NCBI GenBank assembly: GCA_034509735.1 | Contig: JACGWO010000005.1 | Location: forward strand, 34,316,479-34,380,478 | DNA length: 64,000 nt | Origin: Sesamum alatum | Taxonomy: Eukaryota; Streptophyta; Magnoliopsida; Lamiales; Pedaliaceae | Direction of reading: 5' to 3' | Shown: positions 48,071-61,182 of the stretch, piece after piece | How positions within the stretch are numbered: position 1 is the stretch's first letter | Layout of the letters: the number at the start of each line of letters is the position of its first letter | Position numbers and translations under genes: made by a program | The notes under the pieces: generated by a model | The model's input: the letters and a program-made list of their open reading frames with translations, nothing else | Databases searched by the model: none | Told to the model about the DNA's origin: nothing

Positions 48071-48325
48071 TAATGCAATTTACCTCCCTGTGATATTATA
48101 AATAAGCAAATTACTCCTCTATGAAAAAAAAATAGCAATGACCGCCGTATGTTCTTTAAAATAGAGCAATTTACCTCCCTATCTTATATATAATTTTTAA
48201 AAAAACGTGGAGGTAAATTGATTCATTTTAAAAAACACATAGAGGTAAGTTGTTAATTAATTTATCACAGAAGGATAATTTGCTCATTTACAATATTACA
48301 TCGAGTTTCCTTGCATTTTTTCCAA
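48071..48325. mobile_element. Fold-back element, 'TGCAATTTA' family
   Basis: Left AATGCAATTTACCTCCCTGTG. Right 'ataatttgctcatttacaatatta' and 'ccttgcattt' mirror the left arm. Confidence 0.65.
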
Positions 48326-49681
48326 AATAAATGTATAACGTGAAAGTGTGATAGAAGATCTACATTGCTATATTGTTTTTTCTACTCTATTTAATACATG
48401 TTACTATGTGTATAAAAATCTTCTTCAAGTAAATAGATAATTTAATATTTATACAAACAATGTATATATGTTTAACAAAATAGAAGATGCAATATAATTT
48501 GAAATAAATTATCCAATTTGTACAAAGTGACCTGAATAACAATCATTACAAACTTGATATTGCAATATAAAAAAATAATCGTAAAAAATAAAGTATCATA
48601 AAAACACGACAAATTTGAAACGAATGTCGACACTCTAACCTGTATACCGTAACTTTCAAAAAACTACTTTAATTCATATTATGAGGAAATCATACTCTTC
48701 CTTAATCATGAAATTATCGCATTATTGCAGGAATTATTTTGATCCGACGACATAAAATTTAAATGAGAGTTGAGAAATATAAGTTTTTATACATCTTTTT
48801 ACTATTATTCTCAAAATTACTGATTCAAATTTAATTGTGGTCACATCATTGGTATAAAATGAGAGAATAGTCTTAAAAAATAATGAATTTTGAGAAATAA
48901 AAATTTCCATCGACATTCTTTGAACAAAAGGAATATTGTATGATTGATTTATTGTTACAACTTTAATCATTGACTCTAATTATGTTAATTCTTCCTTGTT
49001 TTGTAATTTGTAAGTAATCTCTTCAATTTCTCTATTTTTATTTATTTATTTGTTCACTTTTCCGTCCTAACTTTTAAATTATTTTGTCACTTTGTTATCA
49101 TAATCACATTATGAATTAAGAGTTACTATATATTTACATAACTTGATTTTTGGGTCTATTTTTACTTGATTATTATTATTATTATTTTTGTGTGCAAGTG
49201 TACATAACATAACAATTTAAATATATACAAGTGTTTATGGGGCGAAAATACTTGGAAAATTCGAACGAATATTCCAACAGTCATAAAAACCAAGTCAGTT
49301 GAGTGTTTTTAATACATTTTAGACGTTACGGGGCAGGAGTGTTTGGAGCATTAAGTATACTTTAAGGATGATAAGTATAATTAACCCTTTTATTTTATTA
49401 TAAAATGACCATATTTTTTAAATTTATAGAAGAATTATTATATTCACATCTAAAATTAATATAATTATTTAAAAATATCAATTATGGTCATTTATTTATT
49501 TTATTTTTCTTCTTTTCAACATATTAAATAAAAATATATAAAAAAATGTATCTATATAAAGTCCTTCAAAAGAAACAAAAAAGAAACAATAAGTGGCTAT
49601 GCTGCTTTATTGCAAGCGTAAGAATTAAGTAAGCGCCAATGATCAAACAACAATGCAACATAAATTTCAAGGTAATTCAAA
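48326..49681. other. Intergenic, nothing recognised
   Basis: Very AT-rich, with frequent stops in all frames. Confidence 0.5.
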
Positions 49682-50055
49682 GGTAAATTACAATGAATTT
49701 TAGTGAGGTTTGATATAATTACAAATATATTTTATTATTTGAGAAATTATTTTGATAAAATTATGTAATTCTTGAATGAAAGTTTGAAATTATCAACTTT
49801 ACCTTACCATATTATTATTATTTTTAAAAATAGACAATATGGATGGAAAAAGTTAACAAAATGTAAACAGAAATCAGAAAATTTTTAAAAAATAAATAAT
49901 ATTATAATTATGGTCTACAAGAGCATTTTGGTTAGTTCATCATGAAAAATGGATAAAAAGACTAACGGATTTAACTAATTGTTGGACAACAGTTAAAATA
50001 AAAAAAATATTTATAATTATGCTAAATTTTACTAAAATTCGTTGTAATATACCCT
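49682..50055 (+). mobile_element. Fold-back MITE, 'GGGTAAAT' family, diverged
   Basis: It starts GGTAAATTACAATGAATTTTAG with 'gaggtttgatataattacaaatat' and ends 'attcgttgtaatataccct'. Retains 'gagcattttggttagttcat' from the family centre. Confidence 0.6.
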
Positions 50056-52279
50056 AATTCAAATCTCCAAATTTGTTTGGTTTTATAAATGAACAAAAAG
50101 GAGAAATTTAAATTGAATTTTCGTTCCTTCCACATGCATCAAGTGCTATTCAATTAATCTGAACTATCACTTACCAGTTACCAATAAATATTTCGCGATG
50201 GAATGGTGATATCTTGTTTTCATGAAAGTAGATCCTGAATTCGAGTTTTAAAAGGACGTCGAGGAACCCATCTTTGATTCTCTTATGAGAATAAAAATTT
50301 AAATTGAGGTCTCATGTTTCAAATTATTTAATTGTGTGAATCAATTATAATTGCGACAGAGAGACTTATGGTCTGTTTGTTTATGTTTTCACTTTTGATT
50401 TTTAATTTTTAAAATAAAAATTAAAATGAAAAAATATTTATTTATATATATTCATTGAAAATATATTAATTTGACACTACCGTCCATATTTAAAAATACA
50501 TAATTTTCACTTAAAACTGAAGATGAAAACATAAACTTAACTTTTATGGTATTTTAGGTAAGTTGTGATGATAGAATCCTCCATATGAAGTATTTATACC
50601 TAAATTATAATATAAGAATTGTTTCATCATGTTCAAGTGGATAGTTATGTTAGTTCTATTTTAGGAAAAAAAACATAATTTAGGTATAAAAATAATAAAT
50701 GAAAAAGAAAATTAATGACATAAAAAAATTGATCTGTTGCTCTTTTTTTTCCAACATTGTCGACATTACGATTTAAAAAATGTGTTAAATCAATACCAGC
50801 AGTTGAGTCAATTAAATATGATGTGAAACTTAAGCTTTGATAATGGTAAATCAATATTTGTAAGATGTTGCTATGATCATAATTGTTTGCCACGGTTCTT
50901 AGCAAGATTAAAATATTTGTTATAATTTTTAACTATAGTTGATGTTTTGACATCGCTTGTTGAAACAACAATCAACATTTTAAGTAGCACAAACAAAATT
51001 GAGGTGCGTTTGGTATTTTCAAAGCCTAATGAATTTAAAATTCGTTTTTCCTAAAGAAAGAAAATAGAGATACGTACAAGAATTATGGAAAGGTCGTTCA
51101 GAGGAGAATCATTTAATATTGAAAGACCGCGGCATTTGAAAATCAAAGTTATTAGACAGAAAATTAAGTCATTTAAAATTTGATACCTCTAACATTTTAT
51201 GTCGGTTATTCTTATTCATATAAAAATAATAATATAGATTTGTGTAAAAATACTAAATACTTGAGAGTTTATCAAATAAAAGAATAACTTGAATGAAAGC
51301 TATGATGCCTTGATCATTAAGCTTTGTCTACAAAGCTAATGTATATATTAAAATTCTCGAATTTCATTAGTTTTCAGTAATAACAACTTGTTACTCGAAC
51401 AATGTCCTATTGTGCGAGGTATTATTCACTTTGACATTAATTTTTCAGTAATACTATTCGAACAGTGCCTCATTGCGTGATGTGTTAATCGCTCTGATTT
51501 TTGTATGATTCTGACGATTTTATCCCAAAAAAGAACTTCGCTGGGAGGGGAAGGGGAAAGGAGCGGATCAAATTTTCTGTTGCAAAGCCCGTTCTATATT
51601 CTACTCCATTCAACATACACATGTCATGTATATATAATTTCTCCAAACTAAATTACATGATATTATTTTTATACACGTAAAGCATATATATTTAATATAA
51701 TAATAATAATTAAAAAAAAAAAAATTTGCATAAGAAGAGGGAAGGAATAAAGAGAGTAGAGGTAGGGTAGGGACCCAAAATACCAATCAAACAGATAATA
51801 GAATTCGGCGTTTGCGCGTGAAATTAGCTGTATCTCTCCTGTCTCTCACCAAATACCAATCAATTCTACAAAAAACAAATATATTCACCTCTCTTCTCTT
51901 TTCTCTATTTTTATTTTATTCCTTTCTTTCCCTCTCTCTCCATTAATAATAAATAAATAACAGAAAGTTTGCACCTCTTAGAATAAAACAAATTGTCTCA
52001 ATCATTTCATCTTAATAATACTCTTTTTCATAATCTATGTATGTATGGGGATTATTTGATTTCCCAAAACCAAAACATTCTCTTCCATGCCTTTCTTTTC
52101 ATTTTTTCTTAGGGCAACAAATGAGAAAGCAGCGGTGACCCCATATATAAGTGTCGGGGAGGATTGTGCCTGTATTTTGTGTATCGGGGAGTATTCTATA
52201 ACTGATCTATTGTTGCAAAAAATCAAGACGTAACCAATCGACGCACATATTATGGTGATGTACATTTAGCCTAACTACA
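50056..52279. other. Intergenic, mostly nothing recognised
   Basis: 'gccacggttcttagca' to 'gacatcgcttgttgaaac' at 50890-50970 is reminiscent of the CACTA-like body in XTH intron 2. No gene. Confidence 0.4.
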
Positions 52280-52360
52280 TGTCTTGACAATGATTTAAAT
52301 CCACATGTAAGTTTAGTAACGTCCGACCTTAACCATTAAGTCACAACGATTTGCAATTTT
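52280..52360 (-). repeat. Possible SINE remnant
   Basis: On the minus strand 'GTGACTTAATGGTTAAGGTC' resembles a tRNA A box and 'GTGGATTTAAATC' a B box about 40 bases later. Confidence 0.4.
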
Positions 52361-52918
52361 CATTCATACATATATATATAATCCCCTTACAAAGTTTTAA
52401 TCTTTTTTTGTTAAGAAAAAAGAGATACAACTAATGGTTCCCAGATTCCCCTCCAAGAGAAAAATATTAGTATTTATTTTGACAAGTGAACGGCGCATAG
52501 GTAGTCTACAAGGTCCACTCCACATTTATTCTATAGATAGATACAAAAACATTAATTATCAAAATTGAGGGAGTAATTAGTGCATTGGGGCTGTCTTTGT
52601 TATTTAATATTAATCAGTGGATTAATTAAAGTAAGAAGCTATTAATAAAGTGCAGTCAGTTGCATCATACCAACACATAGAGTAATGAGAAGAAACCAAC
52701 CCTCAATCTCGACGCCATCTGTAACCAAAGATACTCCATTTCTAAAGTATTTATCATGCAAAGAAAATTTTCCTATGTTATAAACGACTACGATTTTAAA
52801 AACAATTAACTCTTGTTCAAGATTAATCAATATTTTCAGAATTTTAGCATGATTAATGTTTTGACCTTTTCTCCATCGTGTTTGTCTTTTTATCATGGTA
52901 ATTAACCATAACAAAAAG

Positions 52919-53198
52919 GGATAATTACATTTACACCCCTAACATATGTCTGGTTACACAAACTACCTCTACTTTTTGAATAATTACATATACACCCACT
53001 AGAAATGTAAGCATCAGTTACACAAACCACCCCTATGTTTTAGAAAATTATACTTACACCCCTCAAAAGTATCGACATTATTACACCAACTATCCCTATT
53101 TTTTGGCTATCAATGGTGGTTTATGTAATTATGCAAAAGACAGGGATGATTTATGTAAATAGACCATAGATCAGGGATTGTAAATATAATTATCCCTA
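52919..53198. mobile_element. Fold-back element, 'GGGATAATTACATTTACACC' family
   Basis: Left GGATAATTACATTTACACCC. Right 'GGGATTGTAAATATAATTATCC' is its inverse. Internal 'acaaactacctctactttttgaataattacata' is repeated with variation as 'acaaaccacccctatgttttagaaaattata', so the arm holds a duplication. Confidence 0.7.
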
Positions 53199-54992
53199 AC
53201 AAAATCATATTTATTCTGGAAAGTGTCATCCAAGAAAACTATTTTTCTAGACCCTAAAATAGGGATATACAAAAGCAGCTTTTTACATGGTGAATTGATG
53301 TGTTGATGATAGTTGAATTAGATAGGGTGGGTGATTATTTGATGATGAACACACAGATCATAAAGATGCATGAAATAAGGCATATGTTTATTTGCATGAA
53401 ACATTCAGTTGTCACCAACCCCTTTCACATACCACACATTCTGGAAATCAAGGACAAACAATGCAGAACAAGCAGCACATATACACACTTTTAACACCAA
53501 TTCCAGACTTAATGGTTGCAAGATGCATACAAATGATTAGATGTTGGGAAATTTCAACGAGCTGTTTTTCATCTCGATGGACGAAATGTCTGGGAAAAGC
53601 ATAGTAGAAGCAAATAAGGGGGAAATATTTACCTTCAGAGACTCAGAAGGAGGGTGTGCTTTCTTGTCAAATTTTCCCCATCGCATCTCTTCATATCTGG
53701 TGAAATATTTTCCGATCCTTGTAAAAAATGACAATGGGGGTTAAATGCGGGATCAGAGGCATCTCACAAGTGATTCTTGCTTTAAGTATCACTCGAACCT
53801 AAAACATAGGTTTAGATTTCATCGTACGACAGCCTCAGGGCATTTCTGGTGTGAATCAAACTATAGAAGCGCACTCACAAATTTATATAATTGAATCACC
53901 AATAATTATTTGACGATGACAAGGTGAAGATTACAAATTTTGAGCTTGCAAGGAATAAATAGCTCAAAAGCAGCTAAAGGAGGGCCTTAACTGAAAATCG
54001 AGCCAAATATCGACTGTCATGAAGAAAGTCGTTACCAAGTCTAACAAATATCTCGAATAAGAATCTCTATGGTGATCTTGAAATATCACAAGCTGCCCCA
54101 GAAACGTGCTAAATAGCCGAATGCCATTGGGTTGCGACAAGCTAACCTGGTCATATGAATGCTAAATTTAGTGAAGAGATAGCATATACAGACAAATTGA
54201 TCATATCTAGGAAGACCAAATTCTACATTTCTCGTCCTATTTCAGCATAAGCATGCATGCATAAAAAAGAGAAACCATGGATGACGCAACATAGGATAGA
54301 CTCCCTCATGTCCCCATTTTGCCACATGATTCATTTCACTATATTCTCTCTTAATCAGGCATCCAGGATTCTTTCAGGTTTCTGGTGGTGGTCTCGATAC
54401 TTGCTCCAATGAGGGACAGGTAGTAATGGCACACATTTGCAGCAGTAGTGGATGGATGCTAATAGCTGAGCTAGGTTGAGGAGGATGGTAAAGCGACAGG
54501 GAGAGGAAAATGGTTGGCTGGTGGGGCCAGTTATGAGGTCTCTTCAAATGCAGGCAACGGGGATAGTGCATTATGAGTAGCACGAAGACATTGGTACCCA
54601 TGGCTTGCTTAAATTGCTAAACTATGCCCGGTCTTCCAACCCCTTGCGACCAACTAACACATGAAGAACAACATTATCTGATATATGAATTTGCCAAAAG
54701 TTTTGTTTTTATGTACTGGAGAAGTTAACAGAAATTTCTCTCTTATGTGGTTGATAACAACTGGCCCCCGCAGTTATTATTTCAGTTTATAAGGGAAAAG
54801 AAGAAAAAATGATCACTTGTATCTCATGCTTGAAGCTTAGTCTTACTTCATTTTGAATTCTTGGAATATGTCAATTTAGGAAATTGAACCAATTTGAGAA
54901 ATGGAGGTACAGATTTGAACTTACAGTAGAAACAGCTACTAGCCTTTAAATTGGTCTGATCAAAGGATAAATTTGTGGTTCCCCCTTTTTGT
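53199..54992. other. Region downstream of RAD9, no gene supported
   Basis: Less AT-rich than the desert and probably includes the RAD9 3'UTR near 54850-54992. Small frames at 53300-53744 overlap on both strands and resemble nothing. Confidence 0.45.
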
Positions 54993-57900
54993 TCATGAGT
55001 ATGGGGGTGTTGACGCCACACATAACTCCGTCTCGTCCCCTTCATCATCCTCCTCGTCAGCATCCACCCAGTTGCTTGGATGGCGTTGTGAGAAACCATG
55101 GCAATTAATGTCTGCACCATCTAAGAGTAGAACAAACTGATAGTTTATTGAGCATTTACCAGAACCAAAAGAAATTATAAGAGAACCTGCATACTGAAAC
55201 CCACCTTGTGGGTTTCCTGGATGATCTTTTTCCATGGGGTGGCAGCTAACACATTTGGTTAAGATAACAAATACTTGAGAAACTGTTTCAAAATTAATTT
55301 GAATTGTTTCCTAGACAGCAGTATACCCTATGTTGAAGAGGTTAAGAACCACTCTTTGAATGGTTCCTAGATTGTGACATACCTTTTTAAAGTCTTTCTT
55401 GTTCCTAAGAGAAACCTTAGAATGGAGACACTTTATGCTATGCTTTCCTGGTTTATTTATTGACAAACTAGCAGCACAAGAGTTAGACATCAACCTTCCT
55501 TAAAACTAGGATTTGATTATGAGCAATTAATTATCAAAAGATACAGCATGCTTTTCTTTGTTTTATTCCTTTTCTGGAGAATCGCAGAGGTCGGTGCGTC
55601 TATTGACACACTCAATGTTTAAATGAGCAATGCATGAGCAATTTATAAGTGAAGCTCTTCATACCATTGCTTACTACCAAATGAACAATTATGCAGAACT
55701 TTTAATTCTTTCTACTTTGATATATAAAACTCTGGTAGCTAATAAAAATTTTAAGGATACTCCTCACGAGAACTGGGCAATCCATCAACATTGTTACCTA
55801 TAGAAATATTCATCATACCCATCCTCTGAATCGTCCTCTGCTCATTGATATTTTGGTTTCTTTCCCTAGAGGCTTGCCTATCTGCACCACCATTACCATC
55901 TTTTGCGGCACTTCCTGCATGTGGATAGTTTCATGAAGGACATCATGCTTTACAGTCTTAACATTCTAAGAAATTGGCTGAACTTACCTGAGAGCTCAGA
56001 CCAAATTCTGGTATGCTCCGATGGATGCTCAGAATTAGTTCCTTTTGTCCCCTGCTGGGCTGGGGCTCCAGCAGTGGCTCCTGTTGGAGGTTCAGAAGAA
56101 TTTCCACCATTGAGTTGTGAGACAAGCATGGTGGCAAGTACAAGGGTAGCATCAAAGTTTGAACAGGACCCGTCATCTAAGCCGAATTTTGGTGCCATTA
56201 GGATTGGCCTGTCCCTCCAATTGACAAATTATATTTAACAAGAGTAGCACTCTTATTCCATAGCCACAGAAGAGAATGTCAACAAGTATATGGGCACTGA
56301 TTCAGATCATGTGAGAATGAAAACAACTTTTAGTTATATTGGAGAGATTGGCATACAACATGCATGAGGCGATTTTTGCAAGATACAGGCAGTGTGAACC
56401 GTCGATAAGACTGTCATTGCTTCCTCCTCTTTAGATTATTTTACAACTCTTTGAGTTGTATAATGTGATTTCTAAAACTTTAATATACAGTTTGGCACAT
56501 GCACGAAGAGAGCCAAAATTAAGCTCATTCATACTCATCCATCTTATAGACATAATTTGGATATCTTTACTAGATATAAAATGGAAATAAGATAAAGGAC
56601 TTTATCAAACATAGTTGAGCACTGGAAGAAAATGGCTCTTACTCTCCAGCTTTATCAAAATACAAATGTATATCAACTTCACATCCCTCACAGTACGAAA
56701 GAAATGCCTGGAACAAGAGGAAAAATGAAGAAATAAGTGTTGCAATTTTTTCTTTGAGTTTGCAGACATTGTTTTAAGTGTTGCAAACTACTTAAACAAA
56801 TGAATAATATTAAATGATCTCAATTATACAAAAGGAATAATATTTAGACATTGATTTGACAATAATAGAGGTTGAACGGAAAAGGTATGAGTTTGGAGGT
56901 TTATAGCCAACTACAAGAAATTCTTAATAATGAAACATGTCCAATTAAGGTTTTAATTTGGTGAAAATCTCTGCTCATCTGAGAAACTTAAGTAAAGAAG
57001 AGACTATATGTTAGTAGATGTTGAATTACCTTCAGCTCCTTCACACCAAATGTTACATCTACAGGATTACCAGTGTGAGTATATTGCACAAACTCTTCAG
57101 TAGGATCTATCCACAGCTGAGTGTGTAATGATGAATCATTTTCTGAAATTAAGATATTGAAGCTTAACTTTTAGCTGTGAACTGAGCTTGATGGAGGCTA
57201 ATAATCACACATTCACCCAGTTTACCTTTGGTTGGGTCTATATAACTTCTAAGTTCAACAGCTTTTCCCCCAATTTGATCAGCAGCATCACAAGGCACGG
57301 CAGATGGTTGAGTTGCAATGATTGTAATCTCTTGAAGAGTTGACTGAAAATTAGCCAGTAACCTGTTAAGATCACGAGGCCTAACTACAAAGCTGCTGGG
57401 AAGCTTTTGCCGATCAAGTGATAGATGTTGTATATCGGGTTCAACATTGCAAGTAATCCAATAGGCCTTTCTAACACCTGCCAGGAGAGGAATATACTTT
57501 GATGTACGAAGCATGACTGGGTGTATTGACCAAAATACATGTTTCATATCATCTTATGCCACATACAGATGTAGGTTTTTACACCCTCTCTTTGGTGCGT
57601 ATATGTTCGTTATAACGTATGTAGATATTCAAATGCCAAAACCAGTGGATGAGCTACATAACTTAAATTAGTGGTGTGTAGCGATTAATATTCCACCCTT
57701 TTTGGTGAGAACATATCTTTTCTTCTTCTTTTTCTTCTTTTTCTTTTTCTCTCTCTCCCTCTCTCTCTTTTTTTTTCTGGGGGGGCGGGGGGGTAGTTGG
57801 GGGGAAGGGGAGGGGGTATGCGCATGCGCATGTTCAGGGTGGGAGGTTTTGTACTCTGAAGAAAATAATATGCAACTCTTGTATCCAAATCGTAAGTTGT

Positions 57901-59595
57901 GTTGCTAACAAGTTTCATTGCATACCAAAATAAGAAATTTGACTTAATTTTTGGTTCTAGACACATCCAAGGGGATGTTGGACGTGTCAAAGACTGAATG
58001 AAACTTTCATGGTCTGCAGAAAGAGCTTGTTTTTGTTTCACGTCTTGAGTAATAAGTCCATTTGGTGGAAATGCACTTAATTGCCATCCACAAGAGGTGC
58101 AAGAAAAAGATTTCAAACCACTAACAAATACTTCACCAAACTAGATCTCTAGATTAGATCCAAAGTCCAAAAAATATTTCTAGAGATGTGATCTCAAAGT
58201 CTATTCAAAGTTAACCACCAAAAACATAATAATTTTACAAAATTCACTTCCACTATTTAGAAGTCCATCTCGGATGGGTTTTCAAATGTAGCGCACTATC
58301 ACAGGCAGCATTTCAGCTTTAGTAATTAGTATGCATGTTAAGCAATTTCAGCTTTTCTAAGTACACAAGCACTACAAATTTCTCTTATAAAGTTATTTTT
58401 CCAGTAAAGAATGTCAGGTGGCTTGGAAAGGAGAGAAGATGAAGCCAAAGGATTTCGTACCATTAAAACAGTCCAAAGTCCACTGCACCTTTGATGCATC
58501 AGAATCAGCCAACAGCACGCTTAAATGATCTATGCTAGCAATTGGGGTTCTCAGAACAGAACAGATGGCCTGAGTGAACAACATAAGCACAGTTTTTCCG
58601 TCCACATCATTAAATAGTTCCTCAAAAGATGGAATGATTACTGACAAAAAAGTATACCTTCAAAAGGACACTGCATTGCACCTGAGCACTTGAAACTGAA
58701 TATACATCAAAGAAATCTGGCTTGAATGTTATGGATTGATAGGCTGACCTGGAAGAATTAAGAGTATATAGAGAGAGCTGCCATCCAAAAAAACAAACAA
58801 AAATGAACAAGATAAAAAACAAACATTCTGGCCAACTCCAACAATTTCATAATACAGTTACATTAATCAGATAAAAACCACATGAACACTAGTCATTTAT
58901 ATTGCTTATGCATCAAATTACAAATAACCCGAATTGTTTTTATGAAACGGCCAGAAAAACAGGACCGCTATCCATCACTCAACTTACCTCTCATTTTCAC
59001 ACGAAAACCTATACAAAATTGAAAACACGTATTTTCCACTAAAAACTAAAAACTGAAATGAAAACATAAACAAACAGGAATCTCAAAACCCAGATAGTAT
59101 GTTTGGATCCACAGAATCAGTCTCATAGAGTTGAAGTGTTAAAAGATCAATTCAAATATGAGTGTAAGTCTGCTCAATTCCAATTCCAGAGCTTCAGTTC
59201 CTAGAAACCAAATCCTATGATGAAACCCAACATGAACCACCCAGTATTGATCCTGGCACGCTAAAACCCTTGGAACCCTAATTGTTATAGGTACACTAAT
59301 TCGGCCAATTACAAACCTCATACAAAAAGCGGCTATAGCTAGTCAGACGGGAATCTATCATTTGCAATAGCTTGAGGCTTTCCCCAACAATAAATTTACC
59401 GATGATAAAACATTGAAACATCAGCTGATAATTACTTGAATAAAAGGGGAAAATAAAACAAATAAAAGAGAACAAGGAAAGAGCGGGAACCAGAGAAGGA
59501 GTGGCCTGAAAAACGAGCTCGTTGCCGATCCTGGCGAGGCAGGTTATGGAGCGAGCGAAGGTTTTGAGTGCATTCCCGCTCAGACTAAACTCCAT
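54993..59595 (-). CDS. RAD9: Cell-cycle checkpoint protein RAD9 (9-1-1 clamp subunit)
   Basis: Ten exons on the minus strand: 59595-59491, 58777-58658, 58569-58461, 57477-57226, 57142-57030, 56707-56643, 56208-55988, 55914-55761, 55245-55187, 55111-54993, giving 438 residues. RAD9 forms the PCNA-like RAD9-HUS1-RAD1 ring, loaded at damaged DNA to activate ATR and repair. The N-terminus MEFSLSGNALKTFARSITCL, then TLNSSRSAYQSITFKPDFFD, the inter-domain VVRPRDLNRLLANFQSTLQE and FDKAGEPILMAPKFGLDDG are typical clamp-fold blocks; the fold ends near residue 280. The tail is hydrophilic, with a Gly/Pro/Ala-rich linker and the acidic NWVDADEEDDEGDE near the C-terminus. Exon 8 donor choice (GA|GTATCC) is set by frame to exon 9. 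The last intron (55112-55186, 75 bases) has no in-frame stop; if retained, the product has 463 residues. Confidence 0.94.
57702..57832. repeat. Polypyrimidine tract, G-quadruplex motif and Z-DNA-like run in RAD9 intron 3
   Basis: A T/C-only tract (about 57716-57777) is followed by G runs at 57779-57785, 57787-57793, 57799-57804, 57807-57810 and 57812-57816, then the alternating purine-pyrimidine run TATGCGCATGCGCATG at 57817-57832. The G runs are on the template strand of RAD9. Confidence 0.85.
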
Positions 59596-59756
59596 CTTTC
59601 TTCCCCGTTCCTACTCTTCAACGGTAAACTAGAAGCTCGGGCAGTAGGTGATGTGCGTGTTGTGTTAATGGCGGGAAGAGGGGTACATGTGTGTACGGAA
59701 AGAATTATGGATCCACGACCCGTTTCGGCTAACCGGATATGGTTATCTATTTACCT

Positions 59757-60556
59757 ATACTGGCCATCGAGCCGTTTAATGTGTGTATATATAATAAATA
59801 ATTTTTTATATTTTAAATTACATAATAAATAAAAATAAAATATATAAATCGATAAATTACATTTACAAAAAATAAAAGAATACCAACTTAAGGAATTATT
59901 GATGCAATAAAAAATTGGTGCAGCGACGTTAAAATGATGTCGAATCACTTATGTTAAAAAAAGAACTAATTACAATTGATTTTAAAATGATTTAATTAGG
60001 GTATAATTGTCATATTTAAAATTGGTGCGACGGTGTCATTTATCATTGTTTGTGCGTGTAGATGGCCTTTTTTTTTTATGTTAGTACTAATCGACGTGGT
60101 ACATTGTCATTATATGTATATAATAAATAATATTTTATTTTTTAAAATATATTATAAATAATATATATATATATATAAACCAACACATTGCATTTCAAAA
60201 AAAAAAATAAAGAAAGAAAAAAATCAACTTAGGGGTATTATTGACATAACAAAAAGTTTAGCATCGCAGTGTAAGTAATTACTCCTTGTGAGTAAAAACG
60301 TGGTCTTCTTTCTATATTAGTATAGATAATACATATAATAACCGTCGTGACACGGCGTCCCTGATTATATATAAAATAATATTGTACGCTGTAAATAAGG
60401 AAAAATATATATATAAACCAATACATTGCATTTTTTAAAAAGAAAAGAAAAGAAAACTACCTTAAGGTATTATCGGCATACTAAAAAATTAGTGTCCCGG
60501 TGTCATTAACCGTCATTTGTGAGTGAGGTGGCCTTTTCTTATTAAATTAGTATAGA
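59757..60556 (-). mobile_element. Three Helitron-like copies, head to tail
   Basis: Approximate units 59757-60096, 60097-60326 and 60339-60556. Each carries in order a 'gtcgtgacacggcg'-like block, a tract 'aataatatt...taaataa', 'aaaccaatacattgcattt', 'ggtattat(c/t)ggcata', 'gtgtcattaaccgtcattt' and 'ggccttttc...ttagtatagat'. The last is the complement of the Helitron 5' start ATCTATACTAA. The 3' ends have lost the CTAG, and the first unit is the most decayed. Confidence 0.6.
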
Positions 60557-60745
60557 TTATGGGATACTTATATTTACACCCCATGACCTAATGGTCTGGT
60601 TACATAAATAACCCTTATTTTTTGTATAATTATATATACACTCATCAAAAACGTCAATATTACTTATACGAATCACTTCTACATTTTAAAAAGTTACACT
60701 ATCCCAAAAAACATCAACGTCATTACACAGTTATTTTGACAAATT
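60557..60745. repeat. Half of a 'GGGATAATTACATTTACACC' element
   Basis: 'gggatacttatatttacacccc' and 'ctggttacataaataaccc' match the left arm of the element at 52919. The right arm is missing, replaced by unrelated sequence before the next Helitron. Confidence 0.5.
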
Positions 60746-60935
60746 CGCTCCCATTTTAGACAAGTAAGCCTAGTGTGAAACACATTTTCTCTCAAGAACT
60801 CCATCTCAGAAGAAGCGAGACTTGGTGGTGGAGCTTCTTATTGGAGAACCATTTCATGTTGTTTTGAGTTGCTCTATTTTTTTATAGATATAAATTTTTT
60901 TAGTTGGAAACAGCAAAAGTATATATATATTATTA

Positions 60936-61182
60936 CTAGTTATCGTGGCACGCCGTCCCTGCATGCATATAAAATAATATTGCACGCTTTAAAGTTATTA
61001 TAAATAAGAAAATATACATATTCATTAACACATTGCATTTAAGAAAAAAGAAAGAAAGAAAATATGAATGAAATGAAAACTAACTTAGGGGTATTATCGG
61101 TATAACAAAAAGATTGGTGTTGCGGTATAAGTAACCGCCATTTATTAGTGAAAATGGGGTTTGCTTTATATAATAGTATAGA
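60936..61182 (-). mobile_element. Short non-autonomous Helitron with intact ends
   Basis: On the minus strand it starts TCTATACTATTATATAAAGC after an A and ends GGCGTGCCACGATAACTAG followed by T, with a small hairpin (GGCGTGCC) before the end. It is 247 bases. Best preserved of the local family and the reference for the copies at 59757-60556 and 40465-41046. Confidence 0.7.

Noticed and set aside
53300..53744. Four overlapping short frames on both strands
   Set aside because: Mutually antisense, no motif, no splice-linked neighbours.
57685..58116. 143-codon frame in RAD9 intron 3
   Set aside because: Its C-terminal Arg/Lys-rich part is translated purine repeat; exons 3 and 4 join perfectly without it.
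60238..60426. 62-codon frame in the Helitron cluster
   Set aside because: Crosses the junction between two elements; low-complexity product.
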